Assembly: GCA_037179385.1 (NCBI GenBank)
Contig: CM074187.1
Location: forward strand, 48,518,879 to 48,582,878
Source of the DNA: Holothuria scabra
Lineage: Eukaryota; Echinodermata; Holothuroidea; Aspidochirotida; Holothuriidae
Length of the DNA: 64,000 nucleotides
Direction: 5' to 3'
A program made the position numbers and the translations under genes. Of the stretch, positions 1 through 11,765 are shown piece after piece. Position 1 is the stretch's first letter. Every line of letters begins with the position of its first letter. The notes under the pieces were generated by a model that did no database searches, was not told the origin of the DNA, and saw only the letters and a program-made list of their open reading frames with translations.

Positions 1-1290
1 ATGACCTTTAACCTCCACCAAAACTGATAGGTCTCTTTGTCTCACCATTAGGCATAAGCTACCTCTATGCAGTTTGGGCAATGTTTGTTTACACAATTCA
101 TCACGCTTCTGTGGCAGCACACCCAGCCTACATGTGTCCAAAAAGATAAGCCTATTGTCCTGGTCTGCTGAGGCAGCTTTGGTTGCAAACTTGGCTTGCA
201 CTGATTAAACAGTTTCTGCCTTTATCAATGAGGTTTTCAATGGGACTCTTTGTTTACATAGTGCTGGACATGGCAGCTACTATTGACAGAAAGCTGATAA
301 CAGGAAGTCGGGTTGACCTTGCTGTAACATCACTTTTTGAACAAAAAGTGGGGTGTCGGGTATAAATTGTATAGAGGCAACCTTATGCCTAATGACTATA
401 ACACATGCAAACTTAGTATGAAATGCTGTCCAAGCTTCTTACCTTTAAATACTGTTTAAACAAGATTTTCAGCTAGATTTTGACCCCTTCGCATGGTGAC
501 CCCAAATGATGTTCAACCTTCACCCCAAAACGACAGGTACCATCTACTAAATATGGGCCATCTACATGATAAATATGAAGGCCCTACAAGTTACCCTCTT
601 GAGATATTCTTTATACAAGTTTTTCCGTCTTTGATCCCTGATAACCCCTCATGACCTTTGATCTCCACTAGAACTAATATGGCCTTTGTCTACGATGCAC
701 TTACGTACCAAATATGAAATGCTATTGCAGCTTCCTACCTAGAAATATAGCATACGCAAGGTTTTCTGTCTTTGACCCCTAGTGACCCAACTTTACCTAT
801 GGCCCTGTGATAGGTTAGTTCGTTAGATAGAGTTTTACGGCCCAGTTTCCAACCTATTGGTTCAAGTCAAGCTGACGACGGCCTTTTTTTCAGTTGTGGC
901 CCACTGGCTTGTTTTCCCTACTCCATTGCTTCTGCGGAGCATCACGCAAAATGGCAGTACGATCCATTTTTACACCCTGTGATAGGTTTTTTGTCTGACT
1001 ATAATGCACCCGAATACCAAGTATGTTATCTATCCAAGCTTCCTACCTCTAAATATTGTGTAAACAAGGTTTTCAGATTTTGACCACTGGTGATGTACCC
1101 CAGTTGACCTCTGACCTCCACAAAAACAATAGAGATAATCTACTTCATATAGACAATCTACATACAGTATGAGGATCCTCCAAGATTCTGTTCTTGAGAT
1201 ACCATGTACACAAGCCTAAAGTATAACACACATGCATACACACACATCATCACTATGACTGCATTGGTTTCTCCAAGTTGACTATCCGAA
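1..1290 (+). repeat. Degenerate DR1-bearing tandem array
   Basis: Decayed monomers of the same family as the array at 5.7-9.7 kb are recognisable from phrases such as CCACCAAAACTGATAGG, TATGAAATGCTATTGCAGC and AAACAAGGTTTTCAGA. A SINE fragment interrupts it at 825-980. It ends in a CA-rich stretch and ATGACTGCATTGGTTTCTCC, the same terminus as the array ending near 8270. The left edge is outside the window. The 183-365 open frame is a by-product of the repeat. Confidence 0.65.
825..980 (-). mobile_element. Truncated SINE (tail part)
   Basis: The segment CAGTTTCCAACCTATTGG to CCACTGGCTTGTTTTCCCTA and GGAGCATCACGCAAAATGGC matches the SINE body at 14040-14200 and at 57240-57300. The tRNA-like head is missing, so it is a fragment. 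Confidence 0.6.
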
Positions 1291-1689
1291 CAAAAAATTT
1301 TTGCTGAAGATGTGGCCACTTTTACCTGCCCACATCTTGAGAACCATGCACCAGATTTCAATGCAATATAAGAATTCTTAGGATAAGTACCCTTCAAACA
1401 TAACAAAACTTGACTTTATATTGGACACTTCTTTCAAGTTGAAGGGCCATATTGGCATCAGTTTTACTTCATTTTCAAGCTTCACTGCACCATACACCCA
1501 CATACAAGTCCAATTGTAACCATTTTGACTAGTCTGTTTTCAAAATGACAACCAATTTTTGAGCAACTCATAAGAAACATAAGACTTTCTACATTTCTTC
1601 TAGATGATGTATCACCATGTGCTCTGTGCACGCAAAATTAATGACAGCAACAATGAAATTGAAATGAAATCTTGAGGTCTAACCCATGG

Positions 1690-2560
1690 TGAGGTACCCC
1701 GGGGTGACTGAAGGTCCAGGGCTGAGAGAGGGGTCAAAACCTGTCCGCGTGTGTGTGTGTGTGTGTATCCAATTTTGTTTTCCTAATATCTTGTAAACGG
1801 CTGGCCCGATGTTCTTTAAACTTTGTAGGGAGGTACGTTAGGTGAAACAATTGCATTTTAATATACAACCAGAAGTGAAGGTCAAAGGTTATGGGTCAGA
1901 GGTCAAATTTAGTGAAATCACCTTTTTTGCTATATTTCCAAAAGTAAACGTCTTCCTGACACAAAACTTCACACATGATGATTACATCTAGACCTACAAA
2001 AATATGTGGTTGCCATAGCAACAGAGGTCAAAGGTCAAGTGGTAGAGTGGAACAAAAATTTTTCAAGCGATAATTTCTTCGTAAAACAACCTTTTTGTCT
2101 TTTAAACTCCTCCTAGTGGGCTGGACCAATTCTTTTCAAAATTAGTAAGTGGGTACCCCAGGGTGAGAACTTGTGTCTCCCAGACTGTCGGAAGTAAAGG
2201 TCAAAGGTCACATTTTGCAAAAGACCACCTTTTGTACTATTTTCTACTAAAACTTCAAAAGAAAACCTTCATTTTCCATGAAACTTCACAAGTATAATAG
2301 GGTAGACTAGTTCTACCAAAATATGTACTTTCCATGGCAACCAAGGTCAAAGGTCACATGAAAGGGGGTCAAATATTTTTTTGTATTTACTTTTACTCTT
2401 AATGGAAGCATCCCACAATTTATCTGAAAGTTTAAGTGTAATAGCCTAGGCATGACAAGTTGAACCGATATGTGTGGTTGTCATAGCAACCAAGGACATA
2501 CATAGTTCATGTTACAGATTGTCAAAGGTTAAAGTGGGCATGACAGGGCCACAAAAACTG
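1690..2560 (-). repeat. Second tandem array family, opposite orientation
   Basis: About five degenerate units 145-175 bp apart begin with AGGTCAAAGGTCA-like blocks near 1876, 2025, 2198 and 2345. Each is followed by ACTTCACACATGAT-type and TGGTTGCCATAGCAAC-type blocks. A (GT)n run at 1747-1768 sits at the left end, mirroring the (CA)n at the right end of the other arrays, so the unit is probably a relative in reverse orientation. Confidence 0.62.
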
Positions 2561-3190
2561 TTGTGTATTGCAAGATTAGGTACAGTATTTTACAAATATC
2601 ATCTCACACTCCATTAAAAACCTGTACAATTCCTCTCAATTGATATTCGAAGGAAAACGTTCAAAATCCAATTTCGAAAAATGCCGCAACAGCTCACCTG
2701 ACTTTTATATTGCAATTGGCGCGGCACAAACGCCGCCCTATGGTGCGCATCTAGATGTGAAACTAATGTACAATAATGCAAAATGTAACATAAGGAGTCC
2801 AACATACAGTATGAAAGGCGCAGACCATGGTGAGGATTCTGAGCAAATCATTGGCCAATATGTTCGTGTGCATATGCGCGCGGGTAAAAATAGTTGTTTT
2901 TGTGCAAGAAAAACGCGGTTCGGGCGCTATAAAGAACAGCTATGAACATGAATGGACAGACCACAGCAAGTGCATCCCCACTACGAGCACTATGAGCTGT
3001 TTGGTGAAGATGCAATTGCAAATACTAAGCAGTAACCGTGCATTGCACAATTCACAATGTAGTCAGTGGCCACGCTCACTGCTATCGGAGCACCAGTGTT
3101 TGCAATTATGTATGCGCTAACAAGTGTTACCATGCACATGATTCGATGATTGTGAGCTATCTGGTACAGTGTTGCTAACCGTGCCTCCAA

Positions 3191-3213
3191 TGACGTCATC
3201 ACCAATGACGTCA
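3191..3213. promoter_or_regulatory. Twin cAMP-response elements
   Basis: Two perfect TGACGTCA palindromes (3191-3198 and 3206-3213) lie 15 bp apart start to start, each within CCAATGACGTCATC. TGACGTCA is the full CRE bound by CREB/ATF-type bZIP dimers. The duplicated context suggests a local duplication. No transcript start can be assigned. Confidence 0.5.
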
Positions 3214-3964
3214 TCATTTTGAGACGCGTTCACATACGTTTTTTCGCTTTCGAATTTCAAATGGCCTGAGCCTGGCCTGTAATTGGGAATTCAAAATGTC
3301 GTATTTCAGTATTTATGGAAATGATTTAGTAGGGAAATCATTCACTTTATGTCAAGGTGTACCCAAAGAACAGTTACCAAGGAACTTACTTTGGCCGTGT
3401 CATCCCCACTTTAATGTTTTGTAACTAGCCTATTTTTCATCAATTAATATAAATAAGCTAAACTCCTAGGTTAGTACTTCGTAGAAGCAGTCTCGTCTTC
3501 ACAACTCACTGTTCTTTTTTCACTAGCTTGTATGCTGCAGTGAGATTTTTAAGTTCTGCTTGCACTTCACTTTGATAGCCCTTATATCTAGAGTGTTTTC
3601 ATATGGTCTATGCAGACAGACTTCGATTTCACTCCAAAGTTGCTATAACTGTTAGGCCTAGTAGTATGAAAGTTAAAGTCTAACCTAGGGCTAGACTTGA
3701 AATCTGAAGCTGGTTAACGGTATGTAGGCTAGGTCTGGGGCTTAGGCATGGCTAGACCTACGCCATTCATAGGCTTGAGTTATGACCCAAGATATGACAA
3801 TGTGGGTGACTAACATTAGGTTAGGCACTAACATTAGGTTAGGCATAGGGCCTACCTATCTTACATATTAGTGCCCTTAAAACTTGGCGGTTCTGAAGCA
3901 TCGCCAAAAAAACGTACGTGACAATTTCCTTGCCACGGACTAGGATTCGCCACAGGCCAGTACG

Positions 3965-4090
3965 CCACCACGTGTTCAACATGGCGCACACGCCCAGTTT
4001 TTTAATTGAGACGCACTTGATGCGCATATCAGCTCCGGGGCACACGTGAAGTTTGCCATCGCGTCAAAATGGAGAATACGCCCAGCTAGC
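3965..4090. promoter_or_regulatory. Promoter-like patch with E-boxes and CAACATGGCG
   Basis: A CpG-richer patch contains two CACGTG E-boxes (3969-3974 and 4043-4048) and CAACATGGCG at 3977-3986, which resembles a YY1 site as found at many transcription starts. This is suggestive of a promoter; no attached exon was recognised. Confidence 0.3.
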
Positions 4091-4734
4091 GCCTGAATAA
4101 TAACATTTACACACTTGTCTAAAGCGTCCCCAAAAGCGTCTTACTTTTTATAATCGTTGCGTCCATACATATCCGTATCAGTTTAGTGTAACAGTCAAGC
4201 TTGTTTTTTTATAGTGTTGCAAGGGAATAACAACATCTTAAAAAATAAATTTGTTCCAAAATCTTAGATAGGCCTACTGGATTAAAAGGGCAAGCGTTAC
4301 AAAGATTGGGGAGCCTATTTCTCCAGTTCCTTTATAATCCAGTGTCAGAATTTAAATATCCAAATAATGTTTTTTGTTTTTGTATAAGGGGTGCACCTAT
4401 AGTTCCAAGAACTTGATTGGTCTGTGCCATATTCTTTCCCCTCGCTATCTTACAAAAAAAAAACTTCTGTCCCTTGGAACGAAAAAAAAACATCGCTTCC
4501 CTTGGACTTCAAATAGGAATTTCAAAGGATTGTGGCATGCAGTTTTAGTATGGTATTTTTTGTCAATGACATTCTACTGTAGCATAAAAACAGCACAGAT
4601 AAAACTTCTAGCACATAAATTGTTCAAGTTCTGTAACCAACTTGCGCACATGTTAGCGATGAGATATGCAACTCCGTGGATTGCCCTCGTTCCAAGTTGT
4701 GGGACAATGGGTCATCCTACCTCAATCACTTGCA

Positions 4735-5185
4735 TCATGCACCACAACAGTAGGTTCTACTTCTTTAAATCTTTGACACGACTCCATCCAGGATCCAACC
4801 CTGGACCCTTTGTCCGAACAATTAGCTTAAGATGCTGCACCACACATAGTTTCTACTTCTGTAAGTCTTTGACATGACTCAACCTCGGTCCAGGATCAAA
4901 CCCTGGGCCTATTGGGTGCGAGTCGGATGCTCTACCACTAGAACAAACACCTAGTTAAAGAAGCTGCACCACAGCAGTTGGTTCTACCTCTTTCAGTCTT
5001 TGACATGACTAGGTCCAGGATCAAAACCTTGGACATTTTGGCAAAACACCTAGCTTAAGATGCTGCACCACACATAGTTTCTGGTTCTTTAAGTCTTTGA
5101 CATGACTTGGTACAGGACTGAACCCTGGACCTTTAGGGTGAGAGTCAGAAGCCCTACCACTGGACCAAACATGGTGATGATCCTT
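4735..5185 (-). mobile_element. Tandem cluster of tRNA-derived SINE units
   Basis: About four units repeat GCTGCACCACA, AGTTTCTACTTCTTTAAGTC, TTTGACATGACT and a tRNA-like segment. On the minus strand the best unit reads TCTAGTGGTAGAGCATCCGA (box A, around 4918-4944) and later GGTTTGATCCTGGAC (box B, around 4889-4903). A second reads TCCAGTGGTAGGGCTTCTGA (box A, 5145-5164) and GGTTCAGTCC (box B). These are pol III internal promoter elements. Tandem arrangement of SINE heads is unusual. The 167-residue open frame on the plus strand is incidental. Confidence 0.7.
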
Positions 5186-5480
5186 CAGCAATACAGTATC
5201 TAGAATTGATTTTTTATGCTCTTTAATATATACTTTTGAATTTTTTGACTTGAGGTACACTTTAAGACACTAAAAGAAAAGCAAGAGAGATTCATCTTGA
5301 TGTGGCCCCTTCATGCCTCATGACACACATGTCGCTCGGACTTTTGGGGTGATATATGGCTTTGTTCAATTCGTCTCAAATGCAACTAAGTAAGTTAACC
5401 TGTTTTCGCAAATGCAATGTATCAAAGAAAAGAAGGGTTATAACCCCATCTCAGTCTTTAAGCAGTTAAGTTAACAATCA
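5186..5480. other. Spacer between SINE cluster and array
   Basis: AT-rich sequence with no gene or repeat structure that I recognise. Confidence 0.4.
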
Positions 5481-8270
5481 AGGCAGTAATTCCATTAAAA
5501 AAACCCAGAATGCAAAAATGCATTGAGGTTTAGATGATACATAAATGTTCCAGTTGAAATAATCCCATCCATTACATTCTTACTCATGTGTTATACTTAC
5601 ATGTTCAAAAAAACCAGAATGCAAAAATGCATTGAGGTTTCGATGATGCATACAGAACATGTTTTTTTCAAAAAATGCTGCATTTATTGTAACACATGGT
5701 GACCCAAAGTGACCTTTGACTCCACCAGTAAGTAATTGGTTTTTCTTTTAACCAAAACACTTCTACAATGAAAACCCAAATTTCATGCTGTGCCTTAAGA
5801 TCCTATTAACAAAGTTTTCATAGTTTGATCTCTGGTGACCCCAATTGACCTTCAACCTCCACCAAGGACAACAGAAGCCATCTTCCAACCATCACACATC
5901 CACATTCTAACTTTGAACTCTCTCTCATTTTCCCACCTTGAAATACAAAGTAGGAGTTTTCAAGGTTTGACCTTGGATAAGCCCAGGTGAACTTTGACCT
6001 TTACCAAAATTAATAGGGTCCACCCTCTCGTCATAATTCATTAACAAACCAAGTTTGAAAAAATCCAAGCTTCCTACCATTAGATATCATGCAAACAAGG
6101 TTTTCGGGGTTTGAGCCTCCTGTGACCTTGGATGACCTTTGATCTCTAACAAAATCAGTAGGGTTCTCCCTCACATTATGATGCATCAACATACCAAGTT
6201 TGAGATTAATCCAAGTTTCCTACCTTGAGATATCATGCAAACAAGGTTTTCGGAGTTTGACCCCCTGCAACCCCAGATGACCTTTGACCCCTACCAAAAT
6301 CAGTAGGATTTTTCCATACATCAAAACGCATCAACATATCAAGTTTGAAATCAATCCAAGCTTCCTTGCTTGAGATATCATGTAAACAAGGTTTTCAGGG
6401 TTTGGCCCCCTGTGACCCCACATGACCTTTGACCTCTACCAAAATCAATAGGGTTCTTCCTTACATTATGATGCATCAACATCTCAAGGTTGAAATCAAT
6501 CCAAGCTTCCTTCCTTGACATAACGTGTAAACAAGGTTTTCAGGGTTCGGCCCCCCTTTAACCCGAAATGACCTTTGACCTGTACCAAAATCAATAGGAT
6601 TCTTCCTTACATCATAATGCATTAACATAACACGTTTGAGATTAATCCAAGTTTCCTACCTTGAGATATCCTGTAAACAAGGTTTTCCAAGTTTGACCCC
6701 CTGTGACCCCAGATGACCTTTGAACCCTACCAAAATCAGTAGGATTTTTACATACATCATAATGCATCAACATATCAAGTTTGAAATTAATCCAAGTTTC
6801 CTACCTTGAGATATCATGTAAACAAGGTTTTTGGGGATTGACCCCCTGTGACCCCAAATAACCTTTGACCTCTACCCAAAATCAATAAGGTTCTTCTTCC
6901 CATCATATTGCATCAACAAATCAAGATTCAGATCAATCCAAGCTTCCTACCTTCAGATATCGTGTAAACAAGATTTTCTGGGTTTGACCATCTGTGACCC
7001 CAAATGACCTTTGACCTCTACCAAAATCTAAAGGGTTCTTGCTTACATCATAACGCATCAACATCTTGAGTTTGAATTTAATCCAAGTTTCCCAACTTGA
7101 GATATCATGTAAAAAACGTTTTGGGGGTTTGACCCCCTGTGACCCCAAATGACCTTTGACCTCTACCAAAATTTGTAGGGTTCATCTACCCATCATACTA
7201 CATCAACATATAAAGTTTGAAATCAATCCAAGCTTCCTACCTTAAGATATTGTGTAAACATGGTTTTCCGGGTTGGACCCCTGTGACCCCAAATGACCTT
7301 TGAACTTGACCAAAACCCATACTATTCTTCCTCTTGACATGGGACATCTATGTACGAAGTTTGAAAACTTCCACACATTTCTACCTTCAGATACTGTGCT
7401 AATGAGTGAAATGTAAAGTGTTTCAAGTCCTATGAACATTTCTACATTGAGATACTCTGTTAGTTAGTTAAATGTAAAGTGTTTCGAGTCCTTTGACACC
7501 TGTCACACCAAATAACCTTTAAACTCGTTGAAAACTGATATTGTTCTTTTTCTTGATATAGGACATCTATGAACCAAGTTTGAATACTTTCAAACATTCA
7601 TACCTTCAGATACTGTGTTAATGAGTTAAATGTAAAGTGTTTCAAGTCCTATGGCATTTCTACATTGAAATACTGTGTTAATGAGTTAAATGTAAAGTAT
7701 TTCGAGTCCTTTGACACCTGTGACCCCAAATAACCTTTAAACTCAATGAAAACTTATGCTGTTCTTTTTCTTGATATGGGACATCTATGTACCAAATTTG
7801 AATACTTTCAAACATTCCTACTGTGCCATATCGTATTGTAAAGTGTTTCGAGTCCTTTGACCCCTGTGACCCCAAATGACCTTTGAACTCCACCAAAAAC
7901 GATAGAGTTCTTCCTCTTCATATGGGGCATCTAAGTACCAAGTCTGAAAACTGTCAGATATTCCTATCTTGAGATATCGTGTTAACGAGTTAGTTGTGTT
8001 AAATGTAAAGTGTTTCGAGTTTTTGACCCCTGTGACCTCAAATGACCTTCAAACTCGACCAAAATCGATAGGGTTCTTCCTCTTAATATAGGGCATCTAT
8101 GTACTAAGTTTGAAAACTCAGCAACATTCCTATCTTGAGATATCGTGTTAACAACAAAGTGTCACAAACACACACACACACATACACACACACACACACA
8201 CACGCACACACACACATACATACACACATACACACGCACGCCATCATGATTGCATTGGTTTCTCTTACCA
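5480..8270 (+). repeat. DR1-bearing tandem array with leader and CA-rich end
   Basis: The left leader (5500-5760) contains AGAATGCAAAAATGCATTGA twice, near 5508 and 5609; the same leader begins the array at 19300. About 15 monomers follow with a period close to 145 bp (for example 6986 to 7131). A typical monomer has TGACCCCAAATGACCTTTGA, CCTCTACCAAAATCAATAGG, CATCATAATGCATCAACATA, TCAATCCAAGCTTCCTACC and ATATCATGTAAACAAGG. From about 7300 a variant with GGGACATCTATGTACC replaces it. The right end is a CA-rich microsatellite (8160-8240) and TGATTGCATTGGTTTCTC. The leader-array-microsatellite-terminus order suggests a mobile unit of HINE/Helentron type. Confidence 0.8.
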
Positions 8271-8279
8271 TCAAAACCA

Positions 8280-9700
8280 AAAATGTTGTTCCACATGACC
8301 CTTGACCTCCACCAACAAAATTGGGATCATCTTCTCACCATAATGTGCATCCACATACCACATGTTAAATCTATGTAAGTTTCCGACCTTAAGCTGTGCT
8401 AACACCTATTTTAACCTCCACTAAAAGCCATAGATAGATAAATAGATAGACAGAAAAACATACATACAGACAGACAAACACTTATCTTGAAATATTGCAT
8501 TTAGAAAGGTTTTTCAGACTATGACCCATGTGACCCCAGATGACCTTTGACCTTCATAAAAAGTGATAGATACAATCTTTTGACCATGAAGCATCCACAT
8601 ATCAAATATCAAACCTATACAAGTTTTCAATCTTGAGATATCCCATTAACCAGATTTTCAGACTTTGACCCTGGGAACCCCAGATAACCTTTGACCTCCA
8701 CCCAAAAAAATAGGGACCACCTATGACTATAATGCATCTACATACCCAAATGAATCTTTTGAAGTTTCCTTTCTTGAGATAACAAATTAACCTGATTTTC
8801 AGACTTTGACCCCTGGTGACCCCAGATGACCTTTGACCTCTGCCAAAAACAATAGGGACCATCTCCTGACTATAATGCATTCACATGCGAAATATGAATC
8901 CTATCCAAGTTTCCTATCTTGAGAAAACGTGTTACTGAGATTTTCAGACTTTGACTCCCCCAGTGACCCCAGATGACCAATAGACTTCTGCCAAAAACAA
9001 TATGGACTATCTCCTGACCATCATGCATGCACATAACAAATATGAAATCTATCCAAGTTTCATATCTTGAGGTATCGTGTTAAAGAGGTTTTCAGAGATA
9101 GACCCTCTTGACCCCAGGCAGATTACCTTTGACCTCTGCCAAAAACATTAGGGACCATCTTCTGACCAACATCCATCTACACACCAAACATGGAATTTAT
9201 CAAATTTTCCTGTATTAAGATATCCCATTAACCAGATTTTCAGACTTCAACCCAAGGTGGCCCCAGATGACCTTTGACCTCTGCCAAAAACGATAGGAAC
9301 CATCTCCTGACCTTAACGCATCTGCATACAAAATATGAAATCGTGTTAACAAGATTTTCAAACTTTGACCCCCTTGACCCCAGATGACCTTTTACCTCTG
9401 CCAAAAAAGATAACAACCATCTCCTGACCATAATGTATCTACAAACCAAATATAAATTTAATTTATCCATCTTTTCTACCTTGAGATATGGCATTAACCA
9501 GATTTTCAGACTTTGACCCCTGGTGACCCCACATGATTGTTGAACTCACATGAAACAACAGGGTTCTTCTCTCTCAATATGGGACATCTATGTACCAAGC
9601 TTGAAAACTGTCAGACATTTCTATCTTGAGATATGTTAACGAGCAAAGTGACACAAACACACATTCACACACACCTGCACACACAAGCCGTCCTGAATGC
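8280..9700 (+). repeat. Second DR1-bearing array, variant monomers
   Basis: About nine monomers of the same family but with a distinct consensus (TATGACTATAATGCATCTAC, GATTTTCAGACTTTGACCCC) run to a CA-rich end at 9650-9690. A short GATA/GACA microsatellite (8425-8475) interrupts the start. Divergence from the preceding array suggests an independent insertion rather than continued expansion. Confidence 0.72.
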
Positions 9701-9710
9701 ATAGCATGTG

Positions 9711-10113
9711 GGAAAAAATACCCTTAGAACAATCTCTTCAGGAACTGTTCTCAGTACTAATTACAGGCCCATTTAAGCATTTGAAAATGACCATGAAGGT
9801 TGACATTTGATAGCACTTTATCTCAGAATAAGCTGGAAGGGGATGTAGCCCTTCAGTGCACTTTAAGTAATGTGATTCCTCTTTTGCCAGCACTTATTTC
9901 AGGATTTTGTTGTAAGTTGTTATGATTTTGAACCCCAAAGTTGTTGGGCTTCTATTCTTCCTGGATGGTAATCAAATCTGCTGCTCATTGAAGCAGCTAA
10001 TAGGACCAATGAACCAGTGGTCAGGTACTATAATTGGGAACCGCAGTTTTTACCTAAAAACTGTGGCAGCCATGACAGATCTCCTTAAAGGCTAATATCC
10101 CGTAATGGGTTTC
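9711..10113 (+). repeat. 400-bp dispersed family, copy 1
   Basis: This copy starts near GGGAAAAAATACCCTTAG and ends near CTAATATCCCGTAATGGG. It shares with the copies at 13.0, 23.0 and 53.0 kb the blocks GACATTTGATAGCA, GGGGATGTAG, GAACCCCAAA, GAAGCAGCTAAT and a terminal hairpin made of CGCAGTTTTT and AAAAACTGTG. I see no ORF or TIRs, so it may be a SINE or a non-autonomous element of unknown class. Confidence 0.75.
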
Positions 10114-10765
10114 TCTTATCATCGAAACCAAAAACCCCTATTCTCATTAACACTACTAGAATTATTTACAACGCTCTAATTTTTATAACGTGTACACATA
10201 TTATAATACTGAAATATATTGGCAGTTTCCCTACTCCTTTGCCCAGATGCTTTCACCATAGGTACATGTGGCCTTTCTAACAACCTCTCAGGCTGAAGGT
10301 CAAGTTGAAAGTCATTGGTTAGATTTTACAAGGGCTAGTGTGTTCTCTATAGTCTAATAGCTATTCTTTTGTGAAAAAGAAATTGGTGGTAATAAATCAC
10401 TCTGCCATTAATAGCAGACTTGTAAGCTTTAAAAGCTTAACTTTACTACTGAGGCAAACACATCTGGTAGTCCAGACTACCATGACATATTTTCTAGTCA
10501 TCCATTATAGATTTTGGTCATTATGGGATACACCCAGATGACTGCTAAAGTTCATCACTGAATCACCTACACTGTAGCTAAAGAAACTGTTATTTTAAAA
10601 CACAACAAAAAATGTTGAACTTGACCCATACTGGATAACAAATTCAGCATGATATCTTAAGAGCATAAAAATATGGCCAACTGTTCTAGAAATTATTCTG
10701 CAAATATTTCCGTACAAAACACCAAACAGCTGCTCCCTCTTCGAATGAAATGATGCTATACTCAC
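10114..10765. other. Flank downstream of the last SPPL2-like exon, no gene seen
   Basis: I searched this stretch for the next SPPL2 exon (a second membrane span or YD motif) on the minus strand and found none. It holds only AT-rich sequence and a small palindromic patch near 10463-10484 (TCTGGTAGTCCAGACTACCA). Confidence 0.5.
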
Positions 10766-10917
10766 GCGGTAAATGCAGTTGATCCTGACCAGTAACCACC
10801 TATGGCTACAACCACCATGGCAGTTGTCCAAATGACACAAATGTTGGGATCAAAAACTGGAAACTCTGGTGCATACAGTACAGCTTCAATATTACTGCCA
10901 ACAGGTTGGTTCTGGAC
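10766..10917 (-). CDS. SPPL2-like protease, first transmembrane exon
   Basis: The exon has acceptor TTTATGTACAG and donor GTGAGT; it enters in phase 0 and leaves after two bases of a codon. It encodes VQNQPVGSNIEAVLYAPEFP, then VFDPN, a hydrophobic run ICVIWTTAMVVVAIGGYW and SGSTAFTA. The order 'LYAP - P - D - hydrophobic helix - GGYWSGS' is the diagnostic junction between lumenal domain and first membrane span in SPPL2A/B proteins. The catalytic aspartates lie several exons further on and are not found in the 10.7 kb to the left edge, which is mainly repeats, so the rest of the gene is presumably outside the window or the locus is truncated. Repeats occupy most of the intron upstream. Confidence 0.78.
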
Positions 10918-11284
10918 CTGTACATAAAAACAATCCTTTGTGAGACATGAATGCTGATGATAACTTTAATGTTTCCAGAACCATGAAGCCTATTGGCTTA
11001 AATCCAAGATACTATACCAGAGTGATCGTAGAAAAACACGAGTAAGATTCCCTTTCTTTTCAAGAGGTTTGGTTGGGCATATACTATCACTCCTAATCCT
11101 AATCCAGGATCACTATTTTGTATCTTCATCTGAGAATGTGAGTCTTTCCCCGGTCTTTAGCCACTTCTCTAAATCCTGGAAAATGAGCCAAGCAAAGCAG
11201 ACAACTTCCTAAATCAGAGAACTTCTTGAAGCCCATAATCACAGTCCCGAACTATAATTCACAATTTGAACCCCCTCAGCATCA

Positions 11285-11435
11285 CTGTGAACAACTACAC
11301 TGAGCGAGTAAAATTTCATCCCCAGAAAATTTCCAATTTGTTCCACCAGGATTTGATCCAGAGATCCATAGTGTGCAAAGAAGTACACTCGACCATCAAG
11401 CCACCATACACCTTGATAAATTGCTGATGAAAATG
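11285..11435 (-). mobile_element. tRNA-like SINE in SPPL2-like intron
   Basis: On the minus strand the sequence TGGTGGCTTGATGGTCGAGT followed by GGATCAAATCCTGGTGG resembles the A and B boxes of a tRNA-derived SINE head. The open frame over this stretch (11239-11514) contains no recognisable domain. Identification is from the box pattern only. Confidence 0.4.
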
Positions 11436-11589
11436 ATTTTATAGTCTTGGAATGTTCAAGGGCTATGCAGCCTTCTCTAAATCCAAGAGTCCATGAAAAT
11501 AATATAAACCACAAAAGTGTACAATGTAAGATCTTGAACTAAAATAGACCAATGTTTTGCTTACAGCAATACCCTAACCCCTTAAAGGC

Positions 11590-11765
11590 AGTTAGTCGTT
11601 TTTGTCACTTTGGCAAACTGATGCAGAAAACATGCTTATGCATTGCCAAGTGAAATGTGGGCTACTTAAATAGGATGATCTAACTAATAGCATATGCTTA
11701 ATTAGACAGTCTTGTGAAGATAAGTTGAAAGTGCAAACTCAATGCCCTTCGGAGAGAACACATAT
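11590..11765 (+). repeat. Dispersed repeat, copy 1 (inverted copy at 24.2 kb)
   Basis: The segment from TTTGGCAAACTGATGC through TTAATTAGACAGTCTTGTGA to CAATGCCCTTCGGAGAGAAC matches the reverse complement of 24205-24380. Class unknown. Confidence 0.7.

Larger units (their letters stand above)
2565..4735. other. Unique region without a recognised gene
   Basis: Two comparatively CpG-rich patches (2650-3260 and 3900-4100) are embedded in AT-rich sequence with TAGGCCTA-type motifs at 3650-3860. No open frame here has family features or splice-supported continuation. The patches look like promoter or enhancer DNA rather than exons. Confidence 0.45.

Noticed and set aside
2640..3120. Overlapping frames of about 100 codons in a CpG-richer patch
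   Set aside because: No splice sites, domain or codon pattern supports coding; a regulatory patch is more likely.
4374..4877. 167-residue open frame
   Set aside because: It runs antisense through SINE units and a poly-A tract, with no family features.
4735..5185. Functional tRNA genes
   Set aside because: A and B boxes are present, but a cloverleaf with proper anticodon arm is not maintained and the sequences are repeated with SINE bodies.
5700..9540. CRISPR-like array
   Set aside because: Monomers are about 145 bp and similar throughout, with no short repeat separated by unique spacers; the genome is eukaryotic.
11239..11514. 91-residue frame as another SPPL2-like exon
   Set aside because: It does not resemble the family, breaks the good phase match between the flanking exons, and overlaps a tRNA-like SINE.
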